Made by a program: the position numbers and the translations under genes. This document shows, piece by piece, positions 49,699-58,698 of a DNA stretch of 64,000 bases. Under the pieces are notes generated by a model, which was not told the DNA's origin, made no database searches, and saw only the letters and a program-made list of their open reading frames with translations. Numbering within the stretch: position 1 is the stretch's first letter; each line of letters opens with the position of its first letter. Source of the DNA: Enterobacter kobei. GTDB lineage: Bacteria; Pseudomonadota; Gammaproteobacteria; Enterobacterales; Enterobacteriaceae. Location: positions 1,178,001 to 1,242,000 of the forward strand of contig NZ_CP017181.1 in NCBI RefSeq assembly GCF_001729765.1. Reading direction: 5' to 3'.

Positions 49699-50763
49699 AT
49701 GAAAAAAATTGCACGCTCATTGGTAGCACTTGGATTATTGACTGCGCTGCCAGGCTTCGCGGCCACGCCCGCACCGGTGCCGGCTGCCATTGCGAACCAC
49801 GAGGGTCCGATCCGCATCGCGGTGATCCGCAACCTCGGCTCCGACGACAACACCACGCAGTTTGTGGCGGGGGCGATTCAGGAAGGGAAGAAACTCGGCT
49901 TTAAGGTCAGCACTTTTTTAAGCAACGGGGACGATGCCAAATTCCAGGACTTCGTGAACCAGGCAATCAGCCAGAAGTACGACGGGATTATCCTGTCTCA
50001 GGGGCGCGATCCGTACTCCACCGCGCTGGTGAAGAAGGCGGTGGATGCCGGGATTAAAGTCGCCGTGTTTGATACGGCGGTGAACGGCGAGATCCCGGGC
50101 GTGACCGTTACTCAGCAGGATGATGCTTCGCTGACGAACCTCTCCTTCGGCCAGCTGGCGAAAGATTTCAACGGAAAGGCCAATATTGTCAAGCTGTGGG
50201 TGGCGGGCTTCCCGCCGATGGAGCGTCGTCAGGCGGCGTACAAGGAACTGCAAAAACAGTATCCGGAGATCAAAGAGCTGGAATCCATTGGTGCGGTCTC
50301 CTCTGACGTGCAGGGGGATACCGCCAACAAGGTGGGCGCTATCCTGGCGAAATACCCGAAAGGAAAAATCGACGCTATCTGGGGCACCTGGGATGCCTTC
50401 AGCCAGGGCGCGTATAAGGCGCTGAAAGAGAACGGGCGCACCGAGATCAAACTCTACAGCATCGATATATCTAACCAGGATCTGCAGCTGATGCGCGAGC
50501 CGGGCAGCCCGTGGAAGGTAAGCGTGGCGGTGGATCCGAAGTTGATTGGCGCAACCAACGTGCGTTTGATCGCCAATAAGATTGCCGGAGAAGCGACCCC
50601 GGCAACCTATGACTTTAAAGCCGCTGCCATTCCGCAGGCGCTGCTGACCGCCCAGCCGGGTGGGGTGAACGTGGCGTCGCTTGGGAAAATCATTCCGGGC
50701 TGGGGCCAGACGGACGATTTTATCGCGCCGTGGTTTGCGACGCTGGAAGCTAAAAATAAATGA
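49699..50763 (+). CDS. Sugar ABC importer, periplasmic binding protein
   Basis: A 354-aa family 1 (RbsB-like) binding protein. The signal peptide is MKKIARSLVALGLLTALPGFA, then a Pro/Ala linker. The type I fold shows IRIAVIRNLGSDD, DGIILSQGRDPYSTALVKKA, VAVFDTAVNGEIPG and AIWGTWDAFSQGAYKAL. The ligand is unknown. It overlaps the next gene by 4 bp, an unusual place for a binding-protein gene (third rather than first). Confidence 0.88.
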   Translation: MKKIARSLVALGLLTALPGFAATPAPVPAAIANHEGPIRIAVIRNLGSDDNTTQFVAGAIQEGKKLGFKVSTFLSNGDDAKFQDFVNQAISQKYDGIILSQGRDPYSTALVKKAVDAGIKVAVFDTAVNGEIPGVTVTQQDDASLTNLSFGQLAKDFNGKANIVKLWVAGFPPMERRQAAYKELQKQYPEIKELESIGAVSSDVQGDTANKVGAILAKYPKGKIDAIWGTWDAFSQGAYKALKENGRTEIKLYSIDISNQDLQLMREPGSPWKVSVAVDPKLIGATNVRLIANKIAGEATPATYDFKAAAIPQALLTAQPGGVNVASLGKIIPGWGQTDDFIAPWFATLEAKNK

Positions 50764-52001
50764 GTGTGCTCCCTACGCCCGAATACAGCCGCAATATGCG
50801 GCTGATTGGCCATAGCGACCAGGGCGGTCGCCCGGACGGCGTGCAGCTGATGGTGCATCGCGGTTTCGCGTATATCGGTCATATGGTGTCGCAGGGTTTT
50901 TCCATCGTCGATGTGCGCGACCCGGAAAAACCGAAAGCGGCAGGTTATGTTCCCGCGCCGCCCGGCACCTGGAACGTGCATTTGCAGGCGCATGACGATC
51001 TGTTGCTGGTGATCAACGCCCGGGATCTGTTTGCCGATGCCCGCTTTGCCGATGAGAAGGTTTACTACACCCGTCAGGTGGGGGAGACCGTCAGCGACGT
51101 GCGGGACAAAGGCTGGAGCGCCGGGCTGCGGGTGTTTGATATCTCTACCCCGGACAAGCCGCGTGAAATCGGCTTTCTTTCGCTGAACGGCATCGGGATC
51201 CACCGCATCTGGTACGTCGGCGGGCGCTGGGCGTACGTGTCGGCGCTGATTGACGGCTTTACCGATTATATCTTTCTGACCATCGATCTGGCCGACCCGC
51301 GCAAGCCTGAAGTGGCGGGGCGCTGGTGGCTGCCGGGGATGAACCAGGCCGAAGGGGAAAAGCCCAGTTGGCCCGAAGGGAAGCGCCACGCGCTGCACCA
51401 CGCGATTATCGCCGGCGATACCGCCTATGGGAGCTGGCGCGACGGTGGTCTGACGCTGCTGGACGTGAAAGACCGCACTCAACCAAAGCTGATTAGCCAT
51501 CGCAACTGGAGCCCGCCGTTTGGTGGCGGGACGCATACCGCGCTGCCGCTGCCGGACCGTTCCCTGCTGGTGGTGCTCGACGAAGCGGTGCTGGATAACC
51601 AGGAGGATGGGGAGAAGCTGATCTGGCTGTTTGATATCCGCGAGCCGTCGAACCCGGTGAGTATCTCGACTTTCCCGCAGCCGGATGAAACCGACTACGT
51701 GGCGAAAGGGGCGCACTTTGGGCCGCACAACCTGCACGAGAACCGGCCGGGGAGTTTTGTCAGCTCGACGCTGATTTTTGCCACTTACCAGAACGCGGGC
51801 GTACGCGCGTATGATATTTCCAACCCGTATCGCCCGGTGGAGACCGGTGCGCTGGTGCCAGCTGCGCCGGAAAGAATGATGGATACGCGGCCGAATCGCC
51901 CGCAGGTGATCCAGTCCTGCGACGTGTTTGTGGATGCTCAGGGGATTATCTACAGCACGGATTATAACGGTGGGTTGTCGGTGATTGAGTATTTAGGGTG
52001 A
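50760..52001 (+). CDS. LVIVD-repeat (beta-propeller) protein of unknown function
   Basis: 413 aa with no signal peptide. It carries repeated LVIVD-type blades such as GFSIVDVRDPEKPKAAGYV, GLRVFDISTPDKPREIGFL, GLTLLDVKDRTQPKLISHR and GVRAYDISNPYRPVETGAL. His-rich segments (GTHTALPLP, HFGPHNLHENRPG, HALHHAII) could bind a metal or sit at an active site. Its start overlaps the binding-protein stop (ATGA), so it belongs to the sugar importer operon. It may act on the imported compound; no function is established from sequence. Confidence 0.75.
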   Translation: MSVLPTPEYSRNMRLIGHSDQGGRPDGVQLMVHRGFAYIGHMVSQGFSIVDVRDPEKPKAAGYVPAPPGTWNVHLQAHDDLLLVINARDLFADARFADEKVYYTRQVGETVSDVRDKGWSAGLRVFDISTPDKPREIGFLSLNGIGIHRIWYVGGRWAYVSALIDGFTDYIFLTIDLADPRKPEVAGRWWLPGMNQAEGEKPSWPEGKRHALHHAIIAGDTAYGSWRDGGLTLLDVKDRTQPKLISHRNWSPPFGGGTHTALPLPDRSLLVVLDEAVLDNQEDGEKLIWLFDIREPSNPVSISTFPQPDETDYVAKGAHFGPHNLHENRPGSFVSSTLIFATYQNAGVRAYDISNPYRPVETGALVPAAPERMMDTRPNRPQVIQSCDVFVDAQGIIYSTDYNGGLSVIEYLG

Positions 52002-52014
52002 GTGCGGTTTGGTG

Positions 52015-52050
52015 CCCTCACCCGGACCCTCTCCCACGGGGAGAGGGAGA
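52015..52050. repeat. CCCTCTCCC hairpin repeat, copy 3
   Basis: CCCTCACCCGG then ACCCTCTCCC-AC-GGGGAGAGGG between the convergent ends of the LVIVD gene and mtnK. It is likely a bidirectional transcript-end structure. Confidence 0.8.
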
Positions 52051-52063
52051 AAACCAGAAGCAC

Positions 52064-53263
52064 TCAGCTGTACTGCCGCACGCGTGCCACCAGCTCTTCC
52101 GCGCTGTCGATGCGCTCGGCAATGACAATCAACGCCTTGCCGAGGGTAATCGCATGGCGCAGGCATTCGTGGCGCATGGCGTCATCCTGAATGGTGTCGA
52201 TATCCGCGACGTGGGAAAGCCCGACGCTGCGGCGAATCAGTTCGGTGCCGCAGAAACCAATGGCGTCATGCCAGACCTTTTTCAGAAACGCGGAAGCATA
52301 GCCCGGCGCACTGAGCGCGGCGTCTCGCGTTTTTTCGTTTGCTAATGCCTGGAAGCGCTCCGCGAAGGTGTTCCACAGCGCCTGAATGTCGATCAGGCGC
52401 TGCTCGCGGGCGGCGGCGGCATCGCGAATACCCAGATGCCCCGGCAGGCCGCAGAAGTTGAGCAGCAGGTTGCCAATGGCAGTGCCGACGTCAAAGCCAA
52501 TCGGGCCAACGTAGCCGAACTCGGCGTCAATGGCCTTCAGGCTGCCGTCCGCCACAAAAATGGAGCCGCTGTGAATATCCCCGTGCAGCAGCGCTTCAGC
52601 GTGTGAGAAAAAGCGATGCTTCAGGGAGGCCACGGCAATTTTCAACTGGGCATCGTCGCGCAGGGCGGCGACGTCATTTTCCAGCTCGACCGGGTAGTTG
52701 TTGCGTTCGTGGATCTGGTACGGATCGTTGAAGAACAGATCTTCGGTGATCTCACACATCTCCGGGTTGATGAATTTCGCTACCTGCGCTTTTTTCGCGT
52801 GCGGATGCAGGTAGAAATCGCTGGTGTGGAACAGCGTGTATGCGAGGTATTCACCCAGCTGACGCGCGGCCTGAGGATAGTGATTGTTTTTAATCAGCTC
52901 GCCGCGCCAGATGCGATGGCTGGAGAGATCCTCCATCACCATCACCGCCAGTTCCGGGTCAAAGTGGTGGATTTTCACGGTGTGCTGCGGGCTGTGCTGG
53001 TAATGCTCGACCAGGGTTTGCGCCTCCAGACGGGCGCGGTCCAGCGTCAGCGGCCAGGACTCGCCGACACAGCGCACGTAGGGCAGCGCCTGTTTGACGA
53101 TGACGCGGCTTGTGCCCTGGGCATCGAAAATTTTGAAAACCAGATTGAGGTTGCCGTCGCCCACTTCCTGCGCCTCCACCAGCGAGGAAGGATCGTCGAG
53201 TCCACCAAACTGCCTGGCATACTCCACGGCGTCCTGAGGGGTAAAGGTACGGTATTGCGACAT
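52064..53263 (-). CDS. mtnK: 5-methylthioribose kinase
   Basis: A 399-aa kinase that phosphorylates methylthioribose in methionine salvage. It has aminoglycoside-phosphotransferase-like motifs [16 protein letters not shown] (catalytic loop) and [18 protein letters not shown] (metal binding), and N-terminal [25 protein letters not shown] (ATP Lys). The start [16 protein letters not shown] is family-typical. It is divergent from mtnA across a MetJ operator. Confidence 0.94.
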   Translation of the reverse strand: MSQYRTFTPQDAVEYARQFGGLDDPSSLVEAQEVGDGNLNLVFKIFDAQGTSRVIVKQALPYVRCVGESWPLTLDRARLEAQTLVEHYQHSPQHTVKIHHFDPELAVMVMEDLSSHRIWRGELIKNNHYPQAARQLGEYLAYTLFHTSDFYLHPHAKKAQVAKFINPEMCEITEDLFFNDPYQIHERNNYPVELENDVAALRDDAQLKIAVASLKHRFFSHAEALLHGDIHSGSIFVADGSLKAIDAEFGYVGPIGFDVGTAIGNLLLNFCGLPGHLGIRDAAAAREQRLIDIQALWNTFAERFQALANEKTRDAALSAPGYASAFLKKVWHDAIGFCGTELIRRSVGLSHVADIDTIQDDAMRHECLRHAITLGKALIVIAERIDSAEELVARVRQYS

Positions 53264-53291
53264 GGCCTGCTCCTCACGAGTTTGCTAATAA

Positions 53292-53315
53292 AGACATGTA
53301 GACGTCTATACATCT
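53292..53315. promoter_or_regulatory. MetJ operator (three tandem met boxes), mtnK-mtnA
   Basis: Three contiguous 8-mers: AGACATGT, AGACGTCT, ATACATCT. The middle one is the perfect MetJ consensus AGACGTCT. The array lies between divergent mtnK and mtnA, predicting repression by MetJ with S-adenosylmethionine. Confidence 0.88.
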
Positions 53316-53367
53316 GGATTTCATCCTGACACAATGTGCTACAACAACGCAACAGGGAATTAACGAC

Positions 53368-54384
53368 ATGCAGACATTACAGACGACCAGCCTGCGGGTG
53401 GCGGATAATCAGCTCTTTATTCTCGACCAGCAGGCGCTTCCGCAGGAGAAACGCTGGCTTGAGGCCTCCACGGTAGAGACGCTGGTCGGGCATATCCATG
53501 CTCTGCGCGTGCGCGGTGCGCCGCTGATTGGTCTCTCTGCAAGCCTGCTGCTGGCATTGCTGGCGGAAAGCGGCAAAAGCCGTGATGAACTCGCCGTGGC
53601 GCTGGAAACCCTGCGCGCGTCCCGCCCGACGGCGGTGAACCTGATGAACAACCTTGACCGTATGAAGCTGGCGCTCTGGCAGGAAGATTTCGTTTCGGCG
53701 CTGGTGTCTGAAGCGCTGCGCCTGATTTCTGAAGACAGGCAGTTGTGTGACGCTATCGCCCGCGCGGGCAGCGCGCTGGTGACGCCCGGTAGCCGCCTGC
53801 TGACCCACTGCAACACCGGCGGGCTGGCAACGGCGGGCGTGGGCACGGCGCTGGGCGTGATTGCCCGCGCCTATCAGGAGGGAAATGTCAGCAACGTCTG
53901 GGTGGATGAAACCCGTCCGCTGCTGCAGGGCGGCAGGTTGACCGCGTGGGAGCTTGGCGAGCTGGGCGTGCCGTATCGGCTGATTACCGATTCCATGGCC
54001 GCCAGCCTGATGGCAAAAGGGGAAGTGGACGCCGTGTGGGTAGGGGCCGATCGAATTGCCGCTAACGGCGACGTGGCGAACAAAATCGGTACCTATTCCC
54101 TTGCGGTGCTGGCGAAATTCCACGGCATTCCGTTCTACGTGGCTGCCCCGCAAACAACCCTCGACCCGGAGTGCCCGAACGGAGATGCGATCCCGATTGA
54201 GCAGCGCGCCGCCAGTGAGGTGACGGGCGTTGCGGGAAGCTTTGGGGCGGTGCAGTGGGCGCCGGAAAACGCCCTGGTCTATAACCCGGCGTTTGACGTT
54301 ACGCCAGCCTCGCTGATTAGCGGCTGGGTGCTGGATACGGGCGTAGTGACGCCGGAAGAGGTGGCAAACGGGAAATTCGCCTGA
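53368..54384 (+). CDS. mtnA: S-methyl-5-thioribose-1-phosphate isomerase
   Basis: A 338-aa isomerase of the eIF-2B alpha-like family converting MTR-1-P to MTRu-1-P. It has [48 protein letters not shown] and the catalytic Asp in [31 protein letters not shown] precedes the ATG. It is divergent from mtnK. Confidence 0.95.
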   Translation: MQTLQTTSLRVADNQLFILDQQALPQEKRWLEASTVETLVGHIHALRVRGAPLIGLSASLLLALLAESGKSRDELAVALETLRASRPTAVNLMNNLDRMKLALWQEDFVSALVSEALRLISEDRQLCDAIARAGSALVTPGSRLLTHCNTGGLATAGVGTALGVIARAYQEGNVSNVWVDETRPLLQGGRLTAWELGELGVPYRLITDSMAASLMAKGEVDAVWVGADRIAANGDVANKIGTYSLAVLAKFHGIPFYVAAPQTTLDPECPNGDAIPIEQRAASEVTGVAGSFGAVQWAPENALVYNPAFDVTPASLISGWVLDTGVVTPEEVANGKFA

Positions 54385-54426
54385 GTCCGGCTATCCTTTA
54401 AGGGGTTCCCTTTAGAGGACGATATC

Positions 54427-54897
54427 GTGACGCTTGATCCTGATACTGACTTAAAACTGGAGCGCGTGGTGGATGCACCGCGCGACCTGCTGTGGCTCTG
54501 CTGGACCACGCCCGAGCACATCAAAAACTTCTTCATTCCTGCTCCCCATAAAGTGACCGAATGCGACCTCGACCTGCGCGTGGGCGGTCGGTTCAATACC
54601 GTATTTGAGGTGGACGGACAGCGGATGGATAACCGGGGTGTGTTTCTTGAAATCGACCCGGGAAAAAAACTGGTCTTTACCGACGGTTATACGGAAGGCT
54701 GGAAACCGGCCGAGAAGCCGTTTATGACGGCGATTTTGCTGCTGGAGGAGGTGGGCGAGGGCAAAACCCGCTATACGGCAATTGCGCGCCACCCGACGAA
54801 GGAAATCCGCGAGCAGCATGAACAGATGGGCTTCCACGAAGGGTGGGGGATTGTGCTGGATCAACTGGTGGGGTATGTGAAAGGGCTTAACGCGTAG
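54427..54897 (+). CDS. SRPBCC / AHSA1-family protein
   Basis: A 156-aa START-like fold protein (activator-of-Hsp90-ATPase-1 type) with the family opening LERVVDAPRDLLWLCWTTPEHIKNFF, then RVGGRFNTVFEVDG and a C-terminal helix HEGWGIVLDQLVGYV. The start is GTG at 54427 with GAGGA upstream. It lies 42 bp after mtnA and could be co-transcribed. These domains bind small hydrophobic ligands; a role in methionine salvage is not established. Confidence 0.85.
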   Translation: MTLDPDTDLKLERVVDAPRDLLWLCWTTPEHIKNFFIPAPHKVTECDLDLRVGGRFNTVFEVDGQRMDNRGVFLEIDPGKKLVFTDGYTEGWKPAEKPFMTAILLLEEVGEGKTRYTAIARHPTKEIREQHEQMGFHEGWGIVLDQLVGYVKGLNA

Positions 54898-54908
54898 TGC
54901 GCGTTAAG

Positions 54909-54947
54909 CCCTCACCCCAACCCTCTCCCACAGGGAGAGGGAGAAAA
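54909..54947. repeat. CCCTCTCCC hairpin repeat, copy 4
   Basis: CCCTCACCCCA then ACCCTCTCCC-ACA-GGGAGAGGG between the convergent ends of the SRPBCC gene and mtnD. Same unit as at 10936, 23210 and 52015. Confidence 0.8.
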
Positions 54948-54949
54948 GA

Positions 54950-55492
54950 TTATGCCAGACGTGGATACGCATCCGCGATCGCATCACCGGTAAACTGCGC
55001 CACCCAGCCTTCCGGATTGTCGAAAATACGAATCGCCGTAAAGTTCGGCTCTGAGCCCATATCAAACCAGTGCGGCGTGCCGGCGGGAACGGAAATCAGA
55101 TCGTTTTTCTCGCACAACACCTGATAGACCTCATCGCCAATGTGTAGGCAGAACAATCCCGCGCCTTCCACGAAGAAGCGCACTTCGTCTTCGCCGTGAG
55201 TATGTTCGCTCAGGAACTTTGCGCGCAGCGCGTCTTTTTGTGGGTTATCGGCCCGCAGGCTGATGACGTCCCAGCTCTGATAACCTTTCTCTGCCACCAG
55301 TTTGTCGATCGCATGCTGGTAAGCCTCAATCACCGCCTCCGGGGCGGGATCCTGACCTAAATCGCGGTCCGCGTCCCAGCGTTCAAAACGTACGCCTTTG
55401 GCGTTGAGCTGCCGGGCGATCTCGGCGGCGTCGGTGCTGTGCCACTTTGGTTGACTGGCGTCTTTATCAGAATAGACAGTTAATGCGCTCAT
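54950..55492 (-). CDS. mtnD: Acireductone dioxygenase
   Basis: A 180-aa ARD/ARD' cupin that cleaves acireductone: with Fe2+ it gives the methionine precursor KMTB, with Ni2+ an off-pathway product. Metal ligands are visible in [14 protein letters not shown] (His, His, Glu) and GTPHWFDMG (His). Its start overlaps the mtnC stop (ATGA). It is third in mtnB-mtnC-mtnD. Confidence 0.95.
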   Translation of the reverse strand: MSALTVYSDKDASQPKWHSTDAAEIARQLNAKGVRFERWDADRDLGQDPAPEAVIEAYQHAIDKLVAEKGYQSWDVISLRADNPQKDALRAKFLSEHTHGEDEVRFFVEGAGLFCLHIGDEVYQVLCEKNDLISVPAGTPHWFDMGSEPNFTAIRIFDNPEGWVAQFTGDAIADAYPRLA

Positions 55493-56178
55493 GAAGGGAT
55501 CTGCTCCGGGTTTATCTCGTCAAACTGGTGGACCTGATGGTGATGGCTTGCCCCGTCATCATCGCCGCGAATCAGCTGCAGGGTACGAAAGCCTGCCTGT
55601 TCAGCCGCGTCCAGCTCCTGATGAATATCTGACAGGAACAGGATCTGCGACGGCGCGATGCCCGTTTGGGCCGCAATGTTCTGGTAAGACGCCACCTCGC
55701 GCTTGGCGCCGATGTGGGTATCAAAATAGCCGCTGAACAGATGAGTAATATCACCTTCGTCGCTGTAGCCAAATAACAGTTTCTGTGCGGCGACCGATCC
55801 CGAGGAATAAACATAGAGATCAATCCCTTGCGCTTTCCATTTTTCCAGCGCAGGCAGGACGTCCGGGTAGAGGTGGCCGGTAAAGTCGCCATTCACGTAG
55901 CCATCGTGCCAGATGATCCCCTGCAGCGCTTTGAGCGCCGTGGATTTACGGTCTTCATCCATAAAGGCAAAGAGGGCGTCAATAAGCTCGCTGACGCTGG
56001 CGTGCGGGTTACCGATTTCATCGCGCAGATTGTCCAGAATGGATTTGACCGGCTCGGCGTACTGCTGCGCGGTGACGAACGCCGCCAGCCGCTCACGCGC
56101 GTAGGGGAACAAAACATCGTGGACAAAACGGATATCGCTGGTGGTCCCTTCAATATCCGTCACAATTGCGCGAATCAT
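55489..56178 (-). CDS. mtnC: Acireductone synthase (enolase-phosphatase E1)
   Basis: A 229-aa HAD-superfamily enzyme that enolises and dephosphorylates DK-MTP-1-P. It has motif [13 protein letters not shown] (nucleophile Asp), [16 protein letters not shown] (motif II Ser) and [19 protein letters not shown] (motif IV). The ATG at 56178 ([11 protein letters not shown]) overlaps the mtnB stop by 4 bp; the longer frame is rejected. Confidence 0.94.
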   Translation of the reverse strand: MIRAIVTDIEGTTSDIRFVHDVLFPYARERLAAFVTAQQYAEPVKSILDNLRDEIGNPHASVSELIDALFAFMDEDRKSTALKALQGIIWHDGYVNGDFTGHLYPDVLPALEKWKAQGIDLYVYSSGSVAAQKLLFGYSDEGDITHLFSGYFDTHIGAKREVASYQNIAAQTGIAPSQILFLSDIHQELDAAEQAGFRTLQLIRGDDDGASHHHQVHQFDEINPEQIPS

Positions 56179-56789
56179 ACTCTCTCCAGTTGTCGTAAAC
56201 GCATTTCGCATTCAAAAAGAAATTCCAGTCCTTCCAGATGACGGCGGGCCTCGGCCACATCGCGTCCCCAGCAGGTTAAGCCATGACCGCGCAGAAGAAA
56301 ACCATAATTAAGCGGGCGTTCCTGCGCGTAATGGGCGATTCGCGAGGCGAGGGCGTCGATATCCTGGTCATTATCAAACACCGGGATGGAGACGGTATCC
56401 AGATGGGTGGCCTGTCCGGTAAGCGATTTTTGCATCTCAAAGCCGCTGATGTTCAGCTCGGTTTCCCTGACCAGACGTGACAGCACCGTCGCGTTGACGG
56501 TGTGAACGTGCAGGACAGCGTTGGCCTCGGGGAACAGGCGATAAATGAGGGTGTGTAGTCCGGTCTCTGCCGACGGCTTGCGGCCTGACGGCGCACGGTT
56601 TGTGGCGATCTCAACCTGCAGAAAATCCGCCGTGGTCAGGCTGCCTTTGTCTTTACCGGATTCGCTCAACCAGCAGAGGTGTTCATCCTGTCGCACAGAC
56701 ATGTTGCCACCGGTGGCGGGTGCCCAGCCTTTGGCGCCAATCCAGCGGCAGGCGTCGACAAGTTGTGTGAGTTGCAGGTTGTCTGCCAT
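56175..56789 (-). CDS. mtnB: Methylthioribulose-1-phosphate dehydratase
   Basis: A 204-aa class II aldolase-fold zinc enzyme. It has TGGNMSVR (phosphate binding), [15 protein letters not shown] (Zn-binding His pair) and [18 protein letters not shown] (third His). It is first of mtnB-mtnC-mtnD. Upstream, a MetJ array separates it from divergent mtnE. Confidence 0.94.
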   Translation of the reverse strand: MADNLQLTQLVDACRWIGAKGWAPATGGNMSVRQDEHLCWLSESGKDKGSLTTADFLQVEIATNRAPSGRKPSAETGLHTLIYRLFPEANAVLHVHTVNATVLSRLVRETELNISGFEMQKSLTGQATHLDTVSIPVFDNDQDIDALASRIAHYAQERPLNYGFLLRGHGLTCWGRDVAEARRHLEGLEFLFECEMRLRQLERV

Positions 56790-56819
56790 TGCCTTTTACC
56801 TCTCGACCAGGAATATTGA

Positions 56820-56843
56820 TATGGTATAGACGTCTAAGCGTCT
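56820..56843. promoter_or_regulatory. MetJ operator (tandem met boxes), mtnB-mtnE
   Basis: AGACGTCT (56828-56835), a perfect met box, is followed directly by AAGCGTCT and preceded by TATGGTAT. It lies between divergent mtnB and the transaminase gene, matching the array at 53292 and tying both halves of the pathway to MetJ. Confidence 0.86.
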
Positions 56844-56910
56844 TGATTGCCAAATGGTAACATCGTGTTATAGTGGCAGCAACATAAGTATTACATGCAG
56901 GCACCGCATA

Positions 56911-58071
56911 ATGAGTAATAACGCATTGATTCCTCAGAGTAAACTCCCTAATCTCGGCACCACCATCTTTACGCAGATGAGCGCTCTGGCACAGCAGCAC
57001 AACGCCATTAATCTCTCTCAGGGATTCCCGGATTTTGACGGACCGGCCTGGTTGCAGGAACGACTGGCGTACCACGTTGCGCAGGGAGCAAATCAGTATG
57101 CGCCGATGACGGGCGTGCAGGCGCTGCGGGAAGCCATTGCGGATAAAACGGCGGAATTGTATGGCCATAAACCGGATGCGAATAGCGACATTACGGTGAC
57201 GGCAGGGGCGACCGAAGCGCTGTATGCGGCCATCACCGCCCTGGTGCGCACGGGCGATGAGGTCATCTGTTTTGACCCCAGTTACGACAGCTACGCGCCT
57301 GCGGTTGAACTCTCTGGCGGCGTGGTGAAACGCGTGGCGCTGCAGCCGCCGCATTTCCGCCCGGACTGGCGGGCGTTCGCTGCGCTGCTGAGCGATAAAA
57401 CGCGGCTGGTGATCCTGAATACGCCCCATAACCCGTCTGCGAGCGTGTGGCAGAAAGCCGATTTTGCCGCGCTGTGGCAGGCCATTGCCGAACGTGAAAT
57501 TTATGTCCTGAGCGACGAGGTGTATGAGCACATCTGTTTTACTAAAGAAGGGCACGCCAGCGTGCTGGCCCATCCGCAGCTTCGTGAACGTGCCGTGGCC
57601 GTGTCGTCATTTGGCAAAACGTACCATATGACCGGCTGGAAGGTGGGGTATTGCGTGGCACCTGCCGCCATCAGCGCTGAATTACGTAAGGTACACCAGT
57701 ACCTGACGTTTGCGGTGAATACCCCGGCTCAGCTGGCGCTGGCGGACATGCTACGCGATGAACCACAGCATTATCGCGACCTGCCGGATTTTTACCGTGC
57801 ACGCCGGGATCTGTTTGTGACCGCACTGGCTCAAAGTCGCCTGGAAATTTTGCCTTCCGAGGGGACGTACTTCCTGCTGGCTGACTACAGCGCCATTTCC
57901 GATCTGGATGATGTCAGTTTCTGCCAGTGGCTGACAAAAGAAGTCGGCGTGGCCGCTATTCCGTTGTCGGTGTTCTGCGCCGATCCTTTTCCGCATAAAC
58001 TGATTCGTCTCTGCTTTGCGAAGCAGGAATCGACGCTACTGGCTGCGGCAGAGCGTTTGAACACGCTCTGA
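56911..58071 (+). CDS. ybdL: Methionine aminotransferase (PLP)
   Basis: 386 aa, equal to E. coli YbdL (MtnE function). It transaminates KMTB to methionine, the last salvage step. A class I aminotransferase with AINLSQGFPDFDG, TPHNPSASVW, LSDEVYEH and the PLP Lys in SSFGKTYHMTGWKVGY. I chose the ATG at 56911 (MSNNALIPQSKLP), which aligns with E. coli. It is convergent with ybdM, with stop codons abutting at 58071/58072. Confidence 0.95.
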   Translation: MSNNALIPQSKLPNLGTTIFTQMSALAQQHNAINLSQGFPDFDGPAWLQERLAYHVAQGANQYAPMTGVQALREAIADKTAELYGHKPDANSDITVTAGATEALYAAITALVRTGDEVICFDPSYDSYAPAVELSGGVVKRVALQPPHFRPDWRAFAALLSDKTRLVILNTPHNPSASVWQKADFAALWQAIAEREIYVLSDEVYEHICFTKEGHASVLAHPQLRERAVAVSSFGKTYHMTGWKVGYCVAPAAISAELRKVHQYLTFAVNTPAQLALADMLRDEPQHYRDLPDFYRARRDLFVTALAQSRLEILPSEGTYFLLADYSAISDLDDVSFCQWLTKEVGVAAIPLSVFCADPFPHKLIRLCFAKQESTLLAAAERLNTL

Positions 58072-58698
58072 TTATTTCACCGTCCAGGCTTCTGAGTAAC
58101 GACGGTCTGCAAACAGTTCCAGCAGGCCGTTGATTTGTTTGAGACGCAGCACCTCGTCACCATCCATACCGAGCTCTTCGCTAATTCTTTCATTGCTCCA
58201 GCCAAGCTGCGCAAGTTCTCGAACGATTTCAGACATCGCGTTGATTTGATGCCGTCCGCGTGCGCGGTTGTGTCGGATGGTCGAGGCCATGCGGTCATAT
58301 TTACCGAGTCGTTCCTGACGCAGGCACGTGACAGGCAGGTAACCCTTCAGCTTGCGCTTTAACGCAGCCCGACTTTTGCCAATCTCATGACGATGAAAAC
58401 CATCCACAATTTCATAATGTTGTGGTTCGTTTTCTGTTACAACAATAGGCTGGGTGAATCCATCAAGTTCAAGCGACTTAATGAGCAACCGTTTTTCCGG
58501 TGGGGCCACATTATTGGGGTTGTAATCGTTAGCCGTGATAGCGTCCTGTTTGATCCACAATACGCAGTCGATGGGTTGATCGTAAAACGGGCTATATTTA
58601 TGCAGTGCCTGGCGAAAGGCATTAATGGCGTTAATTTGGTCCTCTTCAGGAAGTGACTGAAGGTACGTTTCGATTTCGTTGATTATTCTTTGTCGCAT
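58072..58698 (-). CDS. ybdM: ParB/IbrB-like domain protein
   Basis: 208 aa (E. coli YbdM 209 aa). The N-terminal part is ParB/Srx-like, with EKRLLIKSLELDGFTQPIVV and VDGFHRHEIGKS. A C-terminal HTH region includes EIVRELAQLGWSNERISEELGMDGDEVLRLKQ. It is related to IbrB, the partner of IbrA in prophage eib gene activation. The ATG at 58698, with AAGGAG upstream, overlaps the ybdN end by 16 bp, so the pair is coupled. Confidence 0.88.
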   Translation of the reverse strand: MRQRIINEIETYLQSLPEEDQINAINAFRQALHKYSPFYDQPIDCVLWIKQDAITANDYNPNNVAPPEKRLLIKSLELDGFTQPIVVTENEPQHYEIVDGFHRHEIGKSRAALKRKLKGYLPVTCLRQERLGKYDRMASTIRHNRARGRHQINAMSEIVRELAQLGWSNERISEELGMDGDEVLRLKQINGLLELFADRRYSEAWTVK

